Below are positions 1 to 10,779 of a DNA stretch of 64,000 bases, piece after piece; within the stretch, counting starts at the first letter, position 1; each line of letters opens with the position of its first letter. The notes beneath the pieces are model-generated. The model was not told the DNA's origin, did no database searches, and saw only the letters and a program-made list of their open reading frames with translations. Source of the DNA: Monarcha castaneiventris obscurior (Eukaryota > Chordata > Aves > Passeriformes > Monarchidae); contig JAMPIT010000890.1 in the NCBI GenBank assembly GCA_026261815.1, positions 4,866,001-4,930,000 on the forward strand. The letters are read 5' to 3'. The position numbers and the translations under genes were made by a program.

Positions 1-3000
1 AATCACAGCTCCTTTATGAGCTGATGGAATTTGTGTTGATGCGAAGGCAAAACAGCACAGCACTGAAATGTAATAGTGAAAACAAAGCTAAAACTAAATG
101 AAGTTACTATTAAAAGTAGGAGAAGCACAGAAGAGAAATATGAAGTAATGATTGAAAACACAGATATTTGAAATCTTTTCTCAAAAAGACCGGTGTAAAG
201 AAAGTAAGACAAAGTGCTCATTTCTATGGGATGACACTACAATTCATTCTTATGCGGACGATCAATTTTTTCCACAAATGTCCCATTAATTAATCTGCGA
301 GTCAGAGCTAAACTAATCTGCAAGGACAATACCTAAGAAAAATAAGCATTTAAAAACCTGGCCTAAACTGACATTTTTTTTCCTAAACTTATTTTTTCTC
401 CAAGAATATGTGAAGCAGAATGGATATTACAGGTAGTCAAAAATGAAATCTTTTCTTTGCTTACTAAACTGCTACCAGCAAAATTAACAGCCCAATCAAG
501 ATTATTAACTCTAAGGGCAACAACTTTAATTATTTCATTATTTAGATTAATTGTATCTGAGATTTCTTTTTCCAAACCATTGTTATTATGACCAATTTTA
601 TGTAGAACTAGTCAATATTCCAGATTTCATAACACCCATGTGCCAAGTCCCAATTCTCTGTGCTCATACTGCATTATTTATACTGTTGTAATAAGGCCTG
701 ATCTAAAGCCCTTTGAAGTAAATGAAAAGACTCACACTGACTTCAAAGGACTTTCTATTAGGCCCAGAGTATTTTCTTTGCAGGGTTTTTGTACTTGATA
801 ATATCTGATATGGTAAAATTTGTGCTGCCTCTCTCCCCCTCACCCCCACCCTGGGTGTTATTTTCTATATTTATGGGTTACTTATTATCTGGACTTTTTT
901 TTTTGTTTTATGCAAGGATAATTTTTAATGAAGAATAATGTTTTAAAAGCAAAAGATTGAAAAAATTCACTTCAAGAGTGTCAAAATCAAATATTTTGGA
1001 AATAAAAATTTCATTTTGTGAATACTGGAAAATTTTAAATATTGAGTAAAATAATTACTCAGTATTTTAGGCTATTTTTCCTGCAGGTTTCACGTGGGTT
1101 TGTGAATAGGTTTATCTTCCTCAAACTGTATTTCTATTAATGAGTTTTCAGTGGGTGCCAAATATAATGCTTAGCCATAAAAATCCAGCTGGCAATAATT
1201 TCAGAGGAAAACAAACTTTTGCAATTCACAGAAATCCTTGCCCCTATTAACCTTATTGCCTATGATAAAGATTCTGAAATAGGTTTCTTTGGACCAGCTC
1301 AAATCCCTGTGTATCATGACTGAATTCTATAAATTTTACATTTCACAGTGGGTACACCTTTGCTTAAGACTTTTAGGATGTATAGCACCCTGTCTTTCCC
1401 TTCCCTTCTTCTAAATTAAAGTAGAGGATTCACAGTCTCCCACCTTATTTCTCTTTAGTCTTTTGTGTAGTAAGATGTGGGTGTTAGCAAGAATATCTTA
1501 CTTCCTCTTTTTATGCAGTTAGGCCCTCCAAAATAATTTGGAGAAGGTTGTTTTCCATGCAGTATGCATGCAACCTTCATAACATTCTCATTATTTTTCA
1601 TTCATTAGCGGACATCATTTTTCATTAGCATTTTTCAGGCCAGCAGCTTCTGGGGGAAGTTTTTTCTCTATTACATACAAATTCTTGAGCAGAGGCAAGA
1701 TCAGTGACGAATAATTACATGATGTATAATGAAACTATGTGGTTTGTTTTATTTTACTTCCACTAGATTAACACCTGAATGTCCTGATGTTTAGATCAGT
1801 GTGCTACAGTTCAAAGGGTGTGAGCCAAAGTGTACTGAAATCAATAGAAATCTTTCAATTGATCAAAACGGACTTTTGGTCTCAATTTAACACATCCTAC
1901 AAATTAATTTCACTTACTGTCAATCTAATGTTGTAGATTAATTTCTCTGATGAGCAAACTGTGAGCTAACAATTTTGGTTTCCATTTGTCAAAAGATTTT
2001 TGGGTCATTTGTAATGAAACCATGAGTAGAAGGCATTTAGAAAGATGCAAGTCAAGAAAGAGATGTAAGTCCTAGACCCTCTTTTGCAGGTAGCTATCTG
2101 TGGTAGTGAGCAGTGTCATGCGGATCAAATGGCACAATGACCTCATTTTACCTCCACTCCCATGCTAAAGGCAATGTCAGATAAAAGGCACCCTTCACAG
2201 CACTTGCAAAATAATGCCGAGCCCAGCAAACTCCTTAAATAGAGCAAAGCAGAGGAGTGGAAATATGGTTATTCAAGGACTCAACAACCCCACGTGCTGC
2301 AGTTCCATCCCGGAATTAACTAGATCTCTCCTTTCTCATGACCTTAAACCTCACAAGTGCGCTGGCTTCCAGCCAGCATGGTGCCCCCCTAAACTTGGAA
2401 TGCAAACAACAAGTAAACCCCATTTCTGAATTGCTCCTGTAGCACCAGTTGAAGCTGGAAACCATCTCTGATGAACAGACACCATTCCGGTCATCTGTCT
2501 GGACTCAATGGATTCAACTCCTTCAGATTAGAAGATGACAAAAGTTTCAGTTCTTTCATGTATTGATGTTATTCTCTGTCCTAAAGGCTGTCAACTGGAG
2601 GGGAATTATCAGAAGCAGCCAACCTGGAATTGCATCTGAGACTGTGGAGGCTGATATATGTTCCTGCTGAGCAGCAGGACAGTGCACACTGATTCATGGA
2701 AGAGAGAAATGTCATTATTCACAGAGTTTCCTCCAGCTGCATAAGCCATTTATCACTTTCAATCAGTATTACTCACAAAGAAAGAGCAAACTCAGGGTAT
2801 GGACACCATGTTCACCCTTTTAACAATTCCTAATTTACCAAACACAAGATATTTGTTCCTACTTTACAACGGCCTTGTGATGAAACAGGCAACTAAAAGC
2901 ATTCATTTCATGTTATATATTTCAGGACCTCAAATGACTCTATTTTAGTCACAACAAAGGACCATCAAAAGTAACTTGTGGGTACAAAGAGAACAGATAT

Positions 3001-3123
3001 ATCCATCTACCATACCTTCATGGCCACATAAATCTAATAAAAACAGAAATATATAGGATGAGCAGAGAGAATTAAAATGGCCCTAACACCTGCATTTCCA
3101 AAAAAGAGTGCCCAAAACCATTT
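1..3123. other. Non-coding stretch, no recognised feature
   Basis: AT-rich sequence with frequent stops in all six frames. I see only low-complexity detail: a C-rich run around 833-851 and a T10 tract at 895-904. No CR1, LTR, RNA gene or convincing exon is visible. It could be intron or intergenic DNA. Confidence 0.6.
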
Positions 3124-3560
3124 GCAGAATCAAAAGATAACTGAGGTGGGAAGGGACATCACAGGTCATGTAGTCAACCTCCCCTACACAAAGTAGGATC
3201 AGCTAAAGAAGGTTGGCCCAAGATTTCATCCATTACCTTTTTTTAAGATCTCAGAGGATGGAGACCCCACTCTCTCTCTCTACACAGCTTGTCCCCATGT
3301 TCAATCAACCTCAGAATAACAGGTTTTTTATTTACACAGAATTTTCTGTATTTCAGTTTGTGCCCATAGTCTCCTGTCCTGTCACTGGATACCTCTAAGA
3401 AGTCTCTTGCTCCATCTTCCTTAGCCTTCTCCATCACATCCATCATACATCTGTCATCCTCTGTCACATCTTGTCCCCTTTTTTAAAGAGCAAAGCCCAA
3501 AACTAGAACAGCATTTAAACTGGGACCTTGCTGCTACCAAGAAGAATAGAAGATTTACTG
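3124..3560 (-). mobile_element. CR1 LINE fragment (3' region), antisense
   Basis: Degraded 3' part of a CR1 non-LTR retrotransposon. Read on the plus strand it opens with the reverse complement of the CR1 3' end (AGAATCA followed by ACTGAGGTGGGAAGGGAC). It then follows the usual order: a block matching 'tagtcaacc...aggatcagct', a 'ggagaccccac' block, and a 'tttcagtttgtgcccatagtctcctgtcctgtcactgg' type block in short pieces. This 3' type ends in CTGTGATTC rather than ATTCTATG, and it shares that type with the copy at 33.9 kb. A (TC)n run at 3271-3281 replaces part of the usual sequence. The right boundary is uncertain, because similarity becomes patchy after about 3440 but seems to resume near 3500-3550. 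Substitution and gap density suggest an old insertion. It has no coding capacity. Confidence 0.85.
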
Positions 3561-4685
3561 AGAATATGTTCCATATGAAAACCCTTCCTGGAAGTACCAG
3601 ACGTGTCCTGCTAATAGAACAAAGATGCAGAGCCTTCAAAGAGGATGAGCAATCACCTGTTGCTCTGGCTCATGAATATGATATCAGCATGCACCCATAT
3701 TTTCACACCTCTACATGATGAGGAGTGAGACAGCTTCCTGAAAATGCATGGGAATTTGAGTAGAAGTTGCTTCTAAAACATCATGAATCACTTCTTTTTA
3801 AGATGAGCCACCTCTCATCCCTCAGAATGTTATAATGATACACATCTCAGCCAGTGCAGAAATACAGGTTACTCATCACAGACATCTTCCTCCTTCCTGA
3901 AGGAAGAAATATGTTCATTATAAGCCCAATTCACCAGCCCCTCGGTAGACTAGGCAGATCAGCAGCAGAGAGCTCAGCAACACAAACTATGTCACAGATA
4001 CTACAAGACTCCAAGTACATATGAAAAAACATTGCAGGTGTCAGTGGTTAAAACAGATCAGAGCTGGAGTGGCACTGCCTTGTTTGAATTGTGGTTTTCT
4101 AAGATCATGATGATGAAACTTCACGCCCTTCTGCAATGACACATGAAGATGGGACCACATCCATAAGAACAATCTTGTCTGTTGGTGGGTACATACATAC
4201 ATGGAGAATATATAAATACCTTTTTTCTCATTATCTCATTATCTCAGACCCATCTAACTGGAGGGTGTTTTCTAGGCCAGTTTTGCATAAATGGAGGAAC
4301 AATAGCTATAACACAAGTGATCCTTTCAGTAGGCATAAAAGTGACTCCAAGAAGACTTTTCTGTGTCCCATTGAAAATAACTTCATCTTTTTTATCTTGA
4401 CCCACAAATTTACCTCTTCAGGTCCTTTTCGATGCCATCATGATGATGTCTTCATATCATCATGCACTGCAGTTTTTACAGTACAACCTTACAAGACACA
4501 CAAAAATGCGTCTCCCAGGAATAGAATAAGGAAGGGATGTTCTGATCTGCATGTAATGAGCAGAAAAGGGCCTTGCAAGAGTGTCAAAATGAAATACTGC
4601 TTGTCCTAGTAATATAGTTTTTCTCTTTCACCTTGGTTGTGATGAGGAAAGGTTGATCCCATTGTCTCTCATCATAGGAGAATAT
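3561..4685. other. Non-coding stretch, no recognised feature
   Basis: Unique AT-rich sequence. It holds a short ACAT repeat near 4190-4201 and a 157-codon open frame at 4136-4609 (+). That frame shows no domain, signal or family resemblance that I recognise, and I treat it as chance. Confidence 0.55.
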
Positions 4686-5572
4686 CAGTTTGAGACCACC
4701 TGAGGAACCTGAAGTTCATGGGATCCTGGGTGCCAGGGTCCTGAGGGAATAGGATTATATAGTTGCCAAAACACTCTCCCTCGTATTTGAAAAGTCACAG
4801 TAGTCAGGCAAAGTCCCTGGTGAATAGAGAAGCAAAAAACCTCACACTCATTCTTAAAAAGAGTAAAAAAGAACTACCAGCCTGTCAGCCTCCCCTCTGT
4901 GCATAGTAAGACCATGGAGTAGATCCTCCTGGAACATGAGTTGAAACATGGAAGACAGGAAGGTGATTAGAAAAAGCCAACAGGGCTTCACAAAGAGCAA
5001 ACGGTGTCTGACAGTGGAATGACAGCATCAGTGGGCAGGGGAAGAGCTATGGATGCCATCTACCTGGACGTCTGTAAGGCCTTAACATGGCAATCCACAA
5101 CTATCTTACCTCTAAATTGGAGGGAGATGGTTTGATGGATGGACTGTTAGATGGATAAGGACTTGGCTGGAAGGCTGCATACAAAGAGTTAAAGCCAATT
5201 GCTCAATGTACAGGTGGAAACCAGTTACAGGCAGGGTTTTCCAAGGGGCCGTACTGGGACCAGTGCTATTTAATATGTTCATCTGCAATACTGATAATGA
5301 GACTGAAGACATCCTTGGCAAGTTTGCAGATGACAACAAGCACTGTGCTGCAGTTGATTCAATACAGAGTGGAGCATTCAGAGAGACCTTAAAAGGCTTG
5401 AGCTGGGCTCATGTGAACCTCATGAAGGTCAATAAGGCCAAGTCCAAGTCCAGTTTGGATAGGGTTATGAGCAAGCTGGTCTAGTGGAAAATGTTCCTGT
5501 CCATGACAGAGGGTTTGGAAATAGGTGATATTTCAGTGTCCCTTCCATTCCAACCCATTTTATCATTCTATA
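4686..5572 (+). mobile_element. CR1 LINE fragment with reverse-transcriptase remnant
   Basis: Sense-strand CR1 covering part of ORF2 and the 3' UTR. It begins near 'tttgagaccacctgagga' and passes through 'ggagtagatcctcctggaac', 'caacagggcttcacaaag' and 'gacgtctgtaaggcctt', which encode the middle of the CR1 reverse transcriptase. A 92-codon open frame at 5206-5484 keeps the V-x-Q-G-x-V-L-G-P block (VFQGAVLGP, 5236-5262) and the FADD catalytic box at 5323-5334. The P of the usual VPQG is F here. The frame is broken upstream. After about 5445 the sequence jumps straight to the CR1 3' UTR ('ctggtctagtggaaaatgttcctg') and ends at 'atcattctatac', so the end of ORF2 and part of the 3' UTR have been lost by an internal deletion. 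It is a dead copy. Confidence 0.93.
5206..5484 (+). pseudogene. CR1 ORF2 reverse-transcriptase remnant
   Basis: This is the longest open piece of the CR1 polyprotein here, 92 codons against roughly 900 or more for a full CR1 ORF2. Residues 11-19 form the VPQG-type motif (as VFQG), followed by LGPVLFN-type sequence. Residues 40-43 are FADD, the metal-binding aspartates of the polymerase active site. Residues after about 80 derive from read-through into the 3' UTR beyond an internal deletion. The ATG at 5206 lies inside the domain and is not an authentic start. It is not expected to make a functional enzyme. Confidence 0.85.
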
Positions 5573-8500
5573 CGCACAAGTTTGATCTGGCCCACATTTT
5601 GATTTATTTCCTTTGGGAAAACTCCTACCTTCTGTTTACTTACATGTATTCTAAAGAACAGGATTTTTAATGAGAAGAGTAAAATTGACATATTTATGTT
5701 TGCAGTAACCAATCCTCCTACACAGTTGAGATGGGGACAGTATTTAAATGACTTTTCTGCATCAATAATTTGGATTTCTGTAGCAGAAAATTAATTTGTT
5801 TCTTCTCTGTTGAAAAGAACTCAATGCATATTCCTGTATCCCAGCTGGACTTGCAACACAAGAGAAAGAAGCAACAGCACACTTAGATGAAGAAATAGGA
5901 TACAGAGCCCTTCCAAAAGACAATTGTATTTTCATCAGATCCTGATGGCAAGTATTTCCCTGTTGTGTTAAAGACAATACAAGCAGAACTTGAACGACAA
6001 AGAAATGGAAATAATAGTCAGCAGAAATATAATTATTATATTCATGCAACACAGGACTGTGCAGTGTGAGTAAACAGCAGAAGTAGTGTAGCTTTTCATC
6101 TGATCCCTGCAAGTATGTTGCCTTTCCTCTCACTTTTCATGTTCTTATGTAAATATCTGCTGCTGATTAGCAGCACCCAGCATGAAGAGGAGATTACTGG
6201 CCTAAATAGGCCTTCTACTGTGAGCCACTCTCATATGTTAGCAAGACCATGTTCATCCTCAGGTGCAGAGTCATGGCCATATGAATTCTCCCAGAGCCAT
6301 TGCAAACAAGTTTAGTTCTCCTTGAATCATGAACTACCATAATAGACATATGCACAAAAATCTTCCTGCTCCCTTTCCTGTACCAGTCCTACAGTCCAAC
6401 TTCTGTTTCCAAAAATAAACCTGAACCTTTTACCTGAGTATTGAATTGCATTTTCAAAGCAGAACCTGTACTTGCAGATGTCTATCTTGTGATTACAGTC
6501 AGAACATAAACTTAAAGCCACACTGCTTGGTATTTCTTATTCAAAGCCTGGATACAAATCTACAGGTGCTGATGCCAGTGGCACATAATTTGTTCCTGCA
6601 GTGATATCGCCTGATTAGCCATCTGCTACTGCATCAAGAGTTTTGTTACCTTCAGCTTAACCATGTCATGTTTTCAGCTGATCTGCATTTTGGTTTATGA
6701 AGGAACATTGCAGCAAAAGCACCAGTGGTTTATAAAGCTGGTAAAAACAGTGATAATTGTAGAAGGAAACAAAAAATGCAAATGAAAATATTTCCCTGTT
6801 GTCTGCTCTGTGAAAATGACAATACATTTAAAGGTGAACACTTCCTATTGTCTCTACTTATATAGACATCATTACTTGGAAAGGGGTATTTGAGCTTTCT
6901 GTAAAAATTAAGCAAGTTCAGGCACTGGGTAAGGAATTCATTTGCTTCTGATAATATTCAAAAATGAGGGCAGAATTCAGACTAGCACACAAGTAGAGAC
7001 TTTGTGACAGGGAGGTATAGCACAGCCACAAGGAGCCTAAACAGATCAAGAAAAGCTGTCCTATCTAAAGGAACAGGAATATTAATGTCCACATCAGAGT
7101 GAAATCAACCATTTTCTTTGGTGGTTTCAGCCATCCCCACAGTCCTTACTTGCCTGTAAATCTACTTATATTGTTGAACATATTTGTTTCAAACCATCTG
7201 CTTAAGAGCAGGGGCTAATGGAAAATAGAAATGGCCTTGGAACAATTAATGGAAGGCAAGTGCCATTAAATGAGAAAAGATTGAGGAGCCAGATGGCTGG
7301 TGTCGACGCTGACTTACAGCTACAGAAACTTGCCTGACTTCCCCTGCAGAGAGAAGTGATTAGCTCTGGTGAAACTAGACTGTCAAGTGTTCTCTCATAG
7401 CCTGTGTGTCAGAGGGGAGAGAGAAGACCTGTGTAGTTTTCCCTAGATTTAAGGCCTGTTGTGTACTTCTGGAGCTTAGCAGAAAGTCGCACAATAATCT
7501 TCACAAGGTGGGTGAGCAGCACACTGAGCAGATCACCCAGTGTCCAGAATAAAACTAAGCATCATCACGATCTGCTCATATTTACCCCATACTCTTCTTA
7601 GACACAGGGCATTGCTGAGTAATACAGAAACTGTCTGGCCTCAGACTTTACTCGCTGACAATTGAGACTTTATATTGGATCAGATCCTTACGTGGACACC
7701 AATTGAAGCCTTTTGCAAGAATTTGAGTGGGGTTTGCTTGCAGGGAGATAATCCCTTGATGTTTTCAGTCCTTTTGGTGGAGTAAATCCAGAATAAAAAC
7801 AAAGCCCATCATCTAACTTTTTTCTGCAAGTTAGAACTTCCTTTCACTTTTCTTTTTATTTTTTTATCAGATTCCCAAATATCGTTCCTCAGGTCAAAAG
7901 CAAGGATTATAGATCCATAACAGAGCTAGCTCAGGCAACAGAATTTGTCTTCCAGCATGAGTACATTGAAGTACCACAAATCCAAACTCTTGCTCCTACA
8001 CACTCAAGGAGATCCTGTTTGCCCATATGTTTCAATATGAACATTTATTCTTCCACCCATAAGAGTCTGCCTGAATCTTAACTACTGTTTATCATTCTGC
8101 AGGGTCCATGACTGAAAGGCAGAATGTAGCCTACAGAACCAATAAATCTTTTGGAAAAGGATTTTAACTGCATATGAAATTTAATATAAATACAGAAGAA
8201 TATATTTTTTCATATATTTAATAAAATTAAGAAATCACTAAAAGAAATTCCATTACCTGACAAGTATAATCTAAGCTACTAATGTGTCACAGAATGTGTT
8301 AAGATACAAATTAGGATTCCTATGAAAGGAGCTTGACTTTTACACATTTATGTTCATAGATTTTAAAGTGATACCGGAATCAACTTGTTAGGCTATGACA
8401 GAGTTTCCAGTTGGATTTCAAAAACATCCATTTCTAGAGTGAAAAATATGTTTTTCAAATATGCCATGGAAAAAAAAATATAAGGGACTAAACAAAAAGA

Positions 8501-8913
8501 AATGAGATTTTTTTAAAATTTCCTGCGGAGAACAAAGACCAGGAAAACATTGACTTTTTTTTCCTTCCAGTAATGCAAACATTAATATTACAGAAGTGAC
8601 AAGAAGGTAGTCACTTTTCCCAGGGGTAAGAAGGAAGCAGGAACAGAGGAAGGAGTCAGGATGAAATAAATTAATAAACAGCTCTAGCACATGGAAAAGC
8701 AGCTAGTATAACCGACGAGGATATTTAAAGAAGCATGTCTTCATGGGGAAGGGAATCCATTTTTCTCCAATGTTTGACCATCCAGTTGAAATATCAGCAG
8801 ATTAAACAAACAGAAAAATAGAGAAAGCTGGAATCTGCCAGATGCTGCTCTAAGTGCTGGCCCCATTAAAATGTGAGTGAATTATTCATGTACTCTTGTC
8901 ATGAACAAAGGGC
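5573..8913. other. Non-coding stretch, no recognised feature
   Basis: Unique AT-rich sequence between a CR1 and a solo LTR. Stops are frequent in all frames; the largest open frame (5762-6133, minus, 123 codons) has no recognisable family. Two loosely similar 'ccagaataaaa' stretches near 7546 and 7788 are too short to call a repeat. Confidence 0.55.
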
Positions 8914-8919
8914 CACAGG
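8914..8919. repeat. Target-site duplication, left copy (CACAGG)
   Basis: The six bases CACAGG sit directly before the TG that opens the 8920-9262 LTR. They are repeated exactly at 9263-9268 directly after its terminal CA. Six-base duplications are usual for alpha- and beta-type (class II) retroviral integrases. Confidence 0.85.
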
Positions 8920-8968
8920 TGACAGCAATTGAAACACACAGGGACCAAACATCGGTGATGCAAGAATG

Positions 8969-8974
8969 TTTATT
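8969..8974 (-). terminator. LTR poly(A) signal
   Basis: AATAAA on the minus strand, 15 bp downstream of the LTR TATA box. This close spacing places the signal at or just before the likely cap site, as in avian alpharetroviruses. In a full provirus the copy in the 3' LTR would direct cleavage. Confidence 0.65.
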
Positions 8975-8989
8975 GAAAAGAGGCACAGA

Positions 8990-8997
8990 TATTTATA
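8990..8997 (-). promoter_or_regulatory. LTR TATA box
   Basis: TATAAATA on the minus strand within the solo LTR, about 265 bp into the element in its own sense. It is the core promoter motif of the LTR. Transcription would run leftwards, towards 8920 and beyond. Whether it is active cannot be judged from sequence. Confidence 0.7.
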
Positions 8998-9262
8998 CTG
9001 TTTAAGCTTCTGCATAACAATTTCCATTTGTCCTGTCTGCAGGCTAGTTAATGCATAGCAAGCTATAATGTTACTTTTTCTTTTGCACACTCGCTTATCT
9101 TGCATCAGGATGTTCTGCAATCTTCAACAGGGTGTTCTGTTCTGTGCAAAAGGATGTGATTTTTGTAGTTTCTTCTATCTGCATCTTTTTCATAGCTCCT
9201 GCTGCACCATTTTTAAAAAGTTAGCTGCGCTGCTCATGTTTAGCCCATTCTGTTCTGCAACA

Positions 9263-9268
9263 CACAGG
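9263..9268. repeat. Target-site duplication, right copy (CACAGG)
   Basis: Exact second copy of the hexamer at 8914-8919, directly after the terminal CA of the LTR. Its perfect match fixes both element boundaries and fits insertion not long ago in evolutionary terms. Confidence 0.85.
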
Positions 9269-10327
9269 AACCAGCAGTGCATGCTCTGGGTGCCTTTATT
9301 CCATGAAAAAAACATATTTCATTTGGCACTTAATTCTTAGCCACCAGATTTTGCTCCCTAGCAGTGATCAGCAGCTATCCTTGTAGGAAGCTGAGCTTAT
9401 GCATTTGGAGTACCTGAACCTTTTGGCCTCTATAGTGGCACGTATGCCATAGTAGGGATCATGAGCAAGAGCAGCAAGAGATATGATACGTAGCTTAGTT
9501 CTTCCAAAGAACAACTTGAAGGTCTGTGGGGGATGTAAGGGACACTCACCATGCAAAATCATGTCTTGTTACCTTCAGTTATGTGTAGTGTATGCCTTCA
9601 TCAACAGCAATATTAGAAACCACCCACTGCAGTTCCTGAGGAAAAATGCTGTGGAGACCATGAAAGTATTCCACCAAAATGCTCTATTTTTCCTATAAAA
9701 GTTGAACCCTCTGAGTTATATTAATGGTTTCATTAACATGACTCCAAACAATCTCTGTTGCAAACTTACCAGTTTGAGCCCCCTCAATTCTACTGGGCCA
9801 AGCCCAAGAGTCTCAGCAGAAGTAAGGGTTTATAATTGCTGGTTACTACAGGAGAAAAATTAATATTTCTTCTGCCATGCCTGCAAGACAAGAGAACATG
9901 GGGATAAAGGCAAAGATAGATTGATGTAATTTTTGCATTTTTCTGTTCATGACAGTCTCTCAGGATTGGATATCCTCTTGTTTTCCTGCTTCCTAAACAA
10001 ATTTATGGGTTTATACACTCCTGTATTAAGGTTTGGCTCCAAGACTGTCCTTAGTCACATTTCATCTGGTTCTCGTTTGCAATGGCTTCTTTGGGAAGTC
10101 CAAAAAACTTCATCTTTCTGTTACTTTCTCTCTCTGTCATCGAGGTGTAGATTGCTTACCTCCATTTTACCCACCAACATCACAGGAGACAGACAGACAC
10201 AACGCTGTTTTGTGTGTTGTGTTCTCTGATACTGGCCCTCCTCAAGGTGAGGAATTGAATTGGCTGTAGCTTAGATTTGCCCAGTAAGCAATACAGGAAA
10301 TGTGAGTAATTTCAAAAGAATTGTAGC
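9269..10327. other. Non-coding stretch, no recognised feature
   Basis: Unique sequence between the solo LTR and the next CR1. Two overlapping open frames at 9933-10269 (+) have no recognisable content. I see no regulatory or RNA signature that I can support. Confidence 0.5.
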
Positions 10328-10752
10328 ATCATAGAGTCCTTTAGGCTGGAAAAGACCTTTAAGACCACAGAGTCCAACCTAACACCACTATGTTCTCCTC
10401 TAAACCATGTCCCTAAGTGTCACACCTACACGTCTCCATGAATGGTGAGTAAACCACTTCCCTGGCCAGCCTGTTCCAATGCTTCATAACTTTTTTGGTG
10501 AAGAAATGTTTCCTAACATCCAATCTAAGCCTCCCCTGGCACAACCTGAGGCCATTTCTTCTTGTCCTATTGCTTGTAACCTGGGAGAAGAGACCAGTCC
10601 TGACCTTGCTACAACCTCCTCAGGTAGTCATAGAGAGTGATAAGGTCCCCCCTGAGCCTCATTTCTTCCAGGCTAAACAATTCTAGTTCCCTTAACTACT
10701 CCTCAAAAGTTCTCTAGATCATTCACCAGATTCACTGCCTGTCTTTGGATGC
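10328..10752 (-). mobile_element. CR1 LINE fragment (3' region), antisense
   Basis: A well-preserved 3' part of a CR1 in reverse orientation. Plus-strand landmarks in order are ATCATAGAGTCCTTTAGG, 'ctggaaaagacctttaagac', 'gagtccaacctaacacca', 'ctaaaccatgtccctaag', 'cctgttccaatgcttcat', 'gaaatgtttcctaacatcc' and 'cttcttgtcctattgctt', followed by the 'aggctaaacaattctagttc' block. It stops at 'gtctttggatgc', where it is 5'-truncated. The 'ctggaaaagacctttaag' signature marks a different CR1 subfamily from the 'gtttgggttggaaggg' copies at 23.7 and 41.6 kb. A T-rich homopolymer run begins exactly at the truncation point. Confidence 0.95.
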
Positions 10753-10779
10753 TTTTTTTTTTAATTTTTTTTTTTTTTA
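10753..10779. repeat. Poly(T) low-complexity tract
   Basis: T10, AA, then T15. It abuts the 5'-truncated end of the CR1 copy just to the left. In the sense of that CR1 it is an A-rich tract lying immediately upstream. Confidence 0.9.

Larger units (their letters stand above)
8920..9262 (-). mobile_element. Solo LTR of an endogenous retrovirus, 343 bp, class II/alpharetrovirus-like
   Basis: A complete LTR on the minus strand. In its own sense it starts TGTTGCAGAACAG and ends CAATTGCTGTCA, so it has the TG...CA termini. It is flanked by a perfect 6-bp duplication CACAGG. It carries a TATA box (TATAAATA; plus-strand 8990-8997) and, 15 bp further downstream, a poly(A) signal AATAAA (plus-strand 8969-8974). 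A short R-U5 of about 50 bp ends at the CA. The 343-bp length, the short R-U5 and the poly(A) signal close behind the TATA box resemble the arrangement of avian alpharetrovirus LTRs. The family assignment is inferred from architecture only. No gag, pol or env sequence or second LTR lies nearby, so this is a solo LTR left by recombination between the two LTRs of a provirus. Confidence 0.88.

Noticed and set aside
4136..4609. 157-codon open frame (+)
   Set aside because: No recognisable domain, and an overlapping frame is also open. One frame of this size is expected by chance in 64 kb of AT-rich DNA read in six frames.
7540..7815. Two similar 'ccagaataaaa' stretches as a dispersed repeat
   Set aside because: Shared sequence is only about a dozen bases in AT-rich DNA, which is not enough to claim common origin.
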